A DNA stretch of 64,000 bases. It comes from Isoetes taiwanensis (Eukaryota > Streptophyta > Lycopodiopsida > Isoetales > Isoetaceae). The notes beneath the pieces are model-generated. The model was not told where the DNA came from and ran no database searches. It worked only from the letters and a program-made list of their open reading frames with translations. The position numbers and the translations under genes were made by a program. The stretch lies in assembly GCA_021234155.1 (NCBI GenBank), contig JAJEKV010000054.1, forward strand, positions 3,383,622 through 3,447,621, read 5' to 3'. This document shows positions 57,744 to 64,000 of this stretch, one piece after another (position 1 is the first letter of the stretch; each line of letters starts with the position of its first letter).

Positions 57744-57900
57744 ATGGTGGTTGTAAGTACGAGTAATGGCTTGCTAGCTATATTGCAGGAGCAGCATCCA
57801 GTGCTCAAGCTTCATGCCCGAAATTTCCACCAACATATGCATATACGCAGTAGAAGGTTGTTGGAGAGAGTTTTTTCCTTCTGGAGCCACCAGGTACACT
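57744..57900 (+). pseudogene. 26S proteasome subunit RPN2 N-terminal fragment
   Basis: ATG at 57744 reads MVVVSTSNGLLAILQEQHPV then LKLHA, matching the start of plant RPN2 (PSMD1), a scaffold of the proteasome base. It continues, after a lost block of roughly a dozen codons and a frame change, as PEISTNI, again as in RPN2. The rest of this gene of about 1000 codons is absent. A truncated piece among fragments of other genes on the same strand suggests capture by a mobile element. Confidence 0.75.
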
Positions 57901-58549
57901 TTGTTAATCAATAGCAAAATAGATCATTACTTTGCATGTTCTGCAATCATTGCTTTAAGCGCGTGCACTCATTACTTATAATTTGTCTTAAGGAGAATGG
58001 AATATGATTATCCCTTGCAACAGTTGTAAGATAGTAACAAAGCTTCTATTTCTATCATTATAATTTGTTAAGTTAAAATATATCTTATCTATGGTTTTTG
58101 CAGTCTCATTCCTAGGGTGTTTGCATCTTCTATCAGAAGCGAGAAGCTAACCTTCATAGTTAAGGAAGGCATGGAAGATTGTTTAGAGGATATTACGAAG
58201 TCCAGTAGCCATCTACATGATCATGCCCATGCTTAGAGTGAAGAAAAAGTACCCGCACTGGACTGTGTAGAGGCCCATATAGTGCATAATGATAAACGTG
58301 AGCATTTGTTTACTAACAAGTATGATTGAAGGAGCTGTAAATTGTATGTTATATTGGCCATAATAGTATGTTATATTGTTAAGAATAAAAGATAGCTTGC
58401 ATACTCCAGCTCAGGTGTGTGCCTTCCTTTAGACATGGGTAGACATGCTTTGGTTCGAACTTTTCATAAAGGCCTTGGCAATATCCTGTACAGCCTGGAA
58501 CATTCTGCACAGAGCATGTTTGATAAGTTGGTACAGTACGATTTGGTCT

Positions 58550-58990
58550 TGTGAAATGCTATGATTGCAACATATATAGATTACGGTCATAACATGGAAG
58601 CACTTAATTTATCTGAAATAATGTGCTTGGAATTCGTGGTACCTACTAATGTCACGTTTGCCATCATTTTTAGCTCTTATAGAAGTTTAGAAAACTTAGT
58701 CCCATTTTGTTCATAACAAACTTGACCTGGATACGGATACTAGTGTTGCACTTGTAAATATGTATGTCAAATGCTGGAGCAAGGTGTGATGCAAGGAATT
58801 TATTTGTGAGTTTCTCTCAACAGACTGTTGTATTGCAGACTGCCATTATTGCAACATATTTCCAGAATGTGATGGATGTTTTCGAAGTATATGAAGAAAT
58901 ATGAGATGACAACATAGCCATATTACGTGATGCTTGTGGAGTTGTTGGAAAACTGGCAAAGTCTAAGAATAACATGCCTATTTATCTACA
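58550..58990 (+). pseudogene. PPR protein relic
   Basis: AMIATYIDYGHNMEALNLSE, PTNVTFAIIFSSYRSLENLV and, in another frame, DTDTSVALVNMYVKCWSK and VVLQTAIIATYFQNVMDVFE are PPR repeat motifs. Stops and shifts abound. The end (ILRDACGVVGKLAKSKN) is repeated at 61783-61830. Confidence 0.8.
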
Positions 58991-59529
58991 CATATATAAT
59001 TGAGAATGTCCGATAGGGACGTCCAGGTGGCAAAAAATCTGAAGCTCTAAAGCTTAACGCATTTATGGCGGAGGAGGAGCGCGCATCTTGGCTTGGCCAG
59101 CAGTTGGACCGATCTATGCATATAGTCGGATTGTGCAGATCTAACTGCGGATTTGTGAAGAAATTATTTCTGTGAAGACCCAACTGCGGAATCTCATTTT
59201 CTTAAGGATTTCGAAGACCCAGCGGCTGTTTTCTCCAACTCTGTTGATGGATTGTTTTGCTTTGCAGACTCTACATGCAGGTGTGTTTCTTTTAGGTTCA
59301 AAAGAAGTTTAGGGAACTTTGGGGAAGAATGTGCCAAAAAATGCAGATCCAGTATTCTCTAAAGATAGGAACAAGAAAGGCTATAGGCATTTATGGGCGT
59401 AGCATGTGATACACTGATATTGTCAAAGAAACTGGCCGAGAGGACTTGATCCGGCAGGAAAGAGCTCTTAGCGCCGGATTTACAGGTATGGCTATAGATC
59501 AAACAAAGTAAATCTTTAAGTAACCAGTC

Positions 59530-59770
59530 ATGGCACCCCTGTCTAAGGGAGAGTTGGCAGCGTATCTCCATAGCCCAGTTCATCTGGCCATAGCTAGAGG
59601 GGATCATGGAATGCTTCGCAGGATTCCCACTAAACTGCCTAACTTGCCTAAAGCAGGGGAAGTATGCACAGAGGCAATCAATCAAGGCCCTAGGTGCCCG
59701 TCATCCTTAACTTCTGCTTCATCAATTTCTGATTTGTTTATTGGTATAGATATGATTTTCTCAACATAAA
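59530..59770 (+). pseudogene. Ankyrin/GPCR-chaperone family N-terminal fragment
   Basis: MAPLSKGELAAYLHSPVHLA continues IARGDHGMLRRI, LPNLPKAGEVCTEA. This matches the conserved start of plant ankyrin-repeat proteins with a GPCR_chaperone domain (SPVH-AI-RGD, PRL, EV-TEA pattern). After CTEA the frame loses similarity, and no ankyrin repeats follow. It appears to be a truncated first exon. Confidence 0.7.
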
Positions 59771-60235
59771 TAGGAAGTTAATTTGGTGGTATTCTGATAT
59801 ACAGATGTGGCTACAAATTTGCAAAATAATGTGAGCAACCTTTAGGCGATGCTTCGTGCAATTTACATAAGTAAGTTTGTCTACTGGAGTTCTCAAATAT
59901 AGAAGAGAAGAAAGAGACGTGATTCTAAGCACCAAGAAGTTCTTCTATTATGCCCATAGCTGACGCTAGACATTATCAAGCCAATGATCCTCATGCCTAG
60001 TCTAATCTGATGCAGAACATGGCTCTATTTCTTGCCATTTTCAAACTTTGGTCTCAAACAACATTAACAGGCATTTGAATTTGTCAACCTAGGCTCTAAT
60101 CACATAATATCTGCATATCAAAGTTGTGTAGTCTTGATACATTAATTCTAGATGGTGGGCTAGCTTTTTATGTGATTATAGTATATTGTATGGCTGGTTG
60201 GTTGTGCTTTCTGTGGGTCAGAGGGGGTGCCATAG

Positions 60236-60810
60236 ATGCGGCTGGATTCTAGGGAAGTGCTTGCTGTCATGTCCTTTCATGTAGAAAAAGTAGATCCTGA
60301 TTTTGAGGCAGCAGGAAGAAATCTTTTCAAGTGGTATGCTCGTCATCCAGTAGATACATCATAGCTACTGAATTTATTGCACACACACCCGAGAACATAG
60401 CAACAATGCTGAAGCATGACAAAAGTGATTTTTCTGCAGGTATCATGGATGCTTTATTACGAGCTGGCAATGTGACAATCTGGACTGATGTGGATGGTAT
60501 TTATAATGCGGATCCAAGGAAAGGTTGTCTTACCTAGATGTTAACAGTCCTGTTCAAAACTAAAAGCATCTGAGATGCTAAGTAATCATATCCTATGCAT
60601 TTTCATTGTTTCAGTACGTGAAGCAGTGGTTCAGGAAAATGACATGTCAAGAAGCATGGCAGATGATAAGTATCTGGAGGTATTGACTGCTTTACCTTGC
60701 CATTTGGGTTATCTTAAATCTCTATTGCTTCACCAGTCATACTTCGGAGTAAATGTGCTGTACCCTTGGACAACACTAACTATCATGAAATCTGGACCTT
60801 TATACCTGAG
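60236..60810 (+). pseudogene. Aspartokinase-homoserine dehydrogenase fragment
   Basis: Pieces in order match the aspartokinase half of the plant bifunctional enzyme, the entry to threonine and methionine synthesis: DSREVLAVMSFHVEKVDPDF (about 60245-60310); after a frameshift YIIATEFIAHTPENIATMLK, HDKSDFSAGIMDALLRAGNV and TIWTDVDGIYNADPRK (60350-60523); a donor; VREAVV and, in another frame, QEAWQM (about 60613-60665); and, after an acceptor, YFGVNVLYPWTTLTIMKSG (60739-60800). Exon borders persist, so it is not retrocopied. The ATP-binding N-terminus and the dehydrogenase half are missing, and frames are broken. Confidence 0.85.
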
Positions 60811-61719
60811 AATGTTTGAAGTTATATGCTGCGTAATGCTTGCAAAATATACGTTCACCTGTTGTCTCAGTTCAAACTATTGAACAATTCTTACTGTTAC
60901 TACATTTGATTTATGCAGATACGGTGGAGCGCTTTCATATCTTGACATGTTTATTTTTTGTGTTGCCCTTGACCTCTTGTTGTGAGAGTAGCATAAATAA
61001 ACATATGGCTATGTGCATGCCAAATTGTTTTGCAAAGTTTTTCTTATCAGATATTAAGTCCTGTGTTTGTGGTGTACAATGCCTATTAATTAAGAAACAA
61101 GATGCAATCCAAACCATGTTCTCTTCTGTAAGTTAAGGAACCAGAGAAAGAGCTGCCTCTAAAATGCATGCAAGTTTAATTCTTTTAATCCATGTAGCCT
61201 TCAACAGTTTTTCATGTTGATATTGCACCAGAACATTGTTAATTTGTGGTCACATCAGTGATTAATGATAAAATTGCCACCTAATCTTTTTGCATGTGTT
61301 ATTGTTGATCACAAATATATTCCTTGTGTGACAATTTTTATAACATAGGAGGCTAAGGTATAATTTTGCCAGTCCTGTTCTTCACATTGAACACATTGAA
61401 ACTGAGTTATTATATCTAGGAGCCTTTTTGCTCGCAGGAAGTGCCTCAGATCATGCCTACAAACTTGGAGCCCTCTGTTCCAATGGTAAGGAAGCACCCA
61501 TAGCTTGCAAAACCACTATCTTCTTCAATGGAGTTCGTTCGCTCCAGAGATTTCACTTAGCATATTGTGCAGCATTTTAGCAATGTTATACAAGGGTTAG
61601 ACCCGATTTGAAGATTAGAGTTCTCCAACTTAAACACATTTAGTTCGATTTTGCAAGCCCATAACTGAGATCCTTCCTTTTTGACTTTGATACAAAAATT
61701 TACCTTGCTGCGAGTTGGG
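60811..61719. other. Spacer, nothing recognised
   Basis: AT-rich with short frames only. It lies between the aspartokinase fragment and the GC-rich palindrome. Confidence 0.5.
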
Positions 61720-61770
61720 CAAGAGAAATGTTCGCGGCGGCCTTGGCCGCCGCGATAAATTTCTTGTAGT
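61720..61770 (+). repeat. GC-rich palindrome, possible Helitron 3' end
   Basis: CGCGGCGGCC (61733-61742) and GGCCGCCGCG (61745-61754) form a perfect 10-bp stem around TT. Outer arms CAAGAGAAATGTT and AATTTCTTG extend it imperfectly. Eleven bases after the stem comes GTAG then T, one base from the CTAG-T expected at a Helitron 3' end. The tract stands out sharply in AT-rich surroundings. Confidence 0.55.
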
Positions 61771-61990
61771 TATAAACTAGACAGATGCTTGTGGAGTTGT
61801 TGGGAAACTGGCAAAGTCTAAGAATAGCATGCTTATTTATAGTTATAAACTAGACAGCTTATGTCAAATATGAGATGAAAAGGTGGCAGTGAAGCTATTT
61901 CAGTCAATGCAAAAACAAGGAATAATTTAAGATGTATTAGCACTTACAAATATTGGAATTACTTACTGCAAGCCTCATCATTCAATCTTT
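61767..61990 (+). pseudogene. PPR relic with 73-bp tandem duplication
   Basis: TAGTTATAAACTAGACAG occurs at 61767-61784 and 61840-61857, bracketing a copy of the 58.93 kb PPR end (DACGVVGKLAKSKN). Beyond it KVAVKLFQSMQKQGI near 61885-61930 is again PPR-like. The frame is broken. Confidence 0.65.
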
Positions 61991-64000
61991 TCTAGCCCTC
62001 TTGTTGTTCAAGCATATGCCATTCCTCTGGTCTGTGCCCATTTTTTGATATGTTGTTCAATCATCAGTTTTATTTGTTAAGTGATTTCAGTCTGCCGTGA
62101 TTGTATCTTTTCCCTTCATACCCATTGTAATTTGGTTGCGTTCTATGTATTTTTGGAAGAATATTACTCGGTGGTTAATTTGTGACCGTAGAATTAGCAA
62201 TGAGCTATAAATTACAAGACATAAATTAGTACATTCTGGATGTGGATGGGTTGAAACATCAAATTGTCTCTAATGGTGGAGCTTCTTCAGAACACCGCCT
62301 CGACTCGGATTCTTCCTATCGGCGACCCAATAAGGGATGCACAATGTAACATTCGTATATTAATACATATTCTCTTAGCATGCCGCCGAAATTCAAATTA
62401 TTACGATTAAAATTTCAACACAAACCCATCTGCCTAGCCTTCTTCCCAACCCTGCAGTTCTGCTAGTTTCTATATTTTTGGGTTGCCCCTAAAGGGGCAA
62501 ACTCTCCTTGATGTGGGTTTTTGGCATATTCTAGGTATATGCCAGTATATACCTGGAACATCCCGAAAACTGCTCCAAACTTGGTATTGCAGGTATTTTT
62601 CCGGTCACCCCTGTTGCTGCCTGAGCCTGTCACCCGCTATTAAAACCATTTAACCAGCAAGTTCTTATCTTTGAGTGGTATGTATATTTATGAGAAGCTA
62701 AAAGACTACATTACCGAGATAGAGTGAAAAGAGTTGGTGTAGCGACTTGAAGAAATGAAATATCAACTCTATAAGGAATGGTGCGAAATCTTCCGACATG
62801 GTCGGGGACTTCTTTGGGATGGGACTGTTCGCACAAGCAAAACGGCATACCGACATATTCAATCAAACAAGACCATAGAGTTGCGCCCAACATGGGCCAA
62901 GGATTATTTTCAAAAAGGGTTAGCCATCATCTCACTAACAATTGTAGGATTGATGTGCAACTTTGTGATATGAACTAGGATCTCTAGAATTTCTTTCTGT
63001 GACATGTAGCTTTATTTTCTCGCGTTAGTTCCTTTTCATGTATCAGACATTCTTATTTTCTTATTTCAAGCAAAATGCCTCAACTTGGCAGGCGTGACTA
63101 TACCAAAGTAGCGCTATGGTGACTATTAACATATATTCAAAGGGAGGCCAAGAAGATAATGTTAAGTGTTGACTTCGGGGAGACCCCTGGTTGCTTCTTG
63201 TTATTTGCACAATGTTGCTTTGCTTCAGCGCATAGGAGTTCCCAATGGAAGGATGCGAGCCAGAAACATACAGGGAAGGAGTATGTCAGACATGGATGTC
63301 TACCTTAACCTCATGAGCTAGGGTCAGAGAGCATAATCCTTTGTCGAAAGGAGAATCCATAGCAACACATGAGCGCATAGAAATCGGAGGGAAGACCACC
63401 ACGGTCTTGCAGCCTAGCAGCTCAAGCAGATGTCAAACAACATCAACAAAGTGAGCAACCAAGCTAGACAACTACACAAAGCACCCAAGGCCAACCATGA
63501 CGAGCTTCCAAAACTCTTATACCAGTATGAATACTTTAATGACTTCATCCGTTACAAAAATAGGAAATCATAATGGAGGAAGGAGAGGAGACACATATTA
63601 GCGGAAGACCATCTCCGACTTGGAGGCCTATGTCAGCATCGGGGCAAGTTCAAGGAGGAGGATATTCTGATATTCTGTTCGAACAAGAGTTCCAGATCTA
63701 GAAATGCCTCGGAACCAAAGGAAAAATGACTTCAGTGCTTCAGCCAAGTAGTTAGAGACTCGAGTGGACCGAACCCAAAGGTCGGAGGAGTCGACCTAGC
63801 CAGCAGCTATAGATCACTCAAACGCAACCAGGATGAGTTATGGCATGTACAATTGTGATGACCACACTTCCAGGCATCTGAGAGGCATCTCGCCACAAAA
63901 TAAAGTCCAAGAAACAGGAATCACACTCACAAATTTAGCTTGCGGAGAAATGACACCATCTACCTACTGCACATCATTCACATGATTTTTTCAGTTATTG
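61991..64000. other. Spacer, no recognised gene
   Basis: A plus frame at 62778-62978 (MVRNLPTWSGTSLGWDCSH) and broken plus-strand text near 63430-63570 (NNINKVSNQARQLHKAPKAN) have protein-like composition but no family that I recognise. They may be old transposon coding pieces. Confidence 0.4.

Noticed and set aside
1-64000. CRISPR arrays, rRNA or tRNA genes
   Set aside because: No regularly spaced repeats, no rRNA-like tracts and no convincing tRNA structure were seen; the window is nuclear plant DNA.

Overview
The window is plant nuclear DNA: spliced genes with GT-AG introns, plant-type TATA and telo-box promoters, Ty1-copia and Ty3-gypsy elements, many pentatricopeptide (PPR) relics, a Helitron terminus, and conserved plant genes (RPL9, USP39/SAD1, SWIB, Dabb). 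The many PPR relics and the AT-rich, TE-rich spacing suggest a fern or other seedless vascular plant; this is an inference, and a gymnosperm cannot be excluded.

Layout. 0-5 kb: a decayed Ty3-gypsy integrase region, simple repeats and spacer. 5.4-14.96 kb: the most unusual part, a decayed gene cassette. Its first gene (6063-7143) encodes a histone H3-like protein: the H3 N-terminal tail (MARTKQTSR), a long charged insert, and a complete H3 histone fold. Its second gene (7852-8005, continuing 13377-14739) looks like an H2A-type histone fold followed by a long acidic and globular extension. Each gene has its own promoter module: a pair of 61-63 nt hairpins about 145 bp apart, then CCTATAAATA, then a leader of about 115 nt. 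A nearly complete Ty1-copia element (8006-13376, LTRs of 538 and 533 bp, 5-bp target duplication GATTG) sits inside the second gene.

15-16 kb: PPR relics. 16.2-22.64 kb: a Helitron-like 3' end on the minus strand, with intron-containing fragments of unrelated genes (4CL-like ligase, lipid-transfer protein, HAD phosphatase), all on the minus strand. 23.77-24.52 kb: intact RPL9 in three exons. 26.14-26.74 kb: a stress-responsive Dabb gene. 27.25-28.79 kb: an RS-domain gene with one frameshift. 29-48 kb: mostly spacer and unidentified exon-like pieces. 48.03-50.67 kb: a DEK-C/SWIB chromatin gene with one frameshift. 53.86-56.17 kb (minus): a complete eight-exon USP39/SAD1 splicing-factor gene of 547 codons. 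57.7-62 kb: a second run of same-strand gene fragments (RPN2, PPR, ankyrin/GPCR-chaperone, aspartokinase-homoserine dehydrogenase) ending near a GC-rich palindrome that may be a second Helitron end.

The intact host genes are unrelated housekeeping and nuclear genes and form no operon-like unit. The histone cassette is the candidate undescribed system. It is now broken by stops that are all one C-to-T change from a sense codon, by frameshifts, and by the copia insertion. A second cross-cutting observation is that copia lesions and host-gene frameshifts cluster at CWG trinucleotides, which may reflect methylation-linked mutation or sequencing error.
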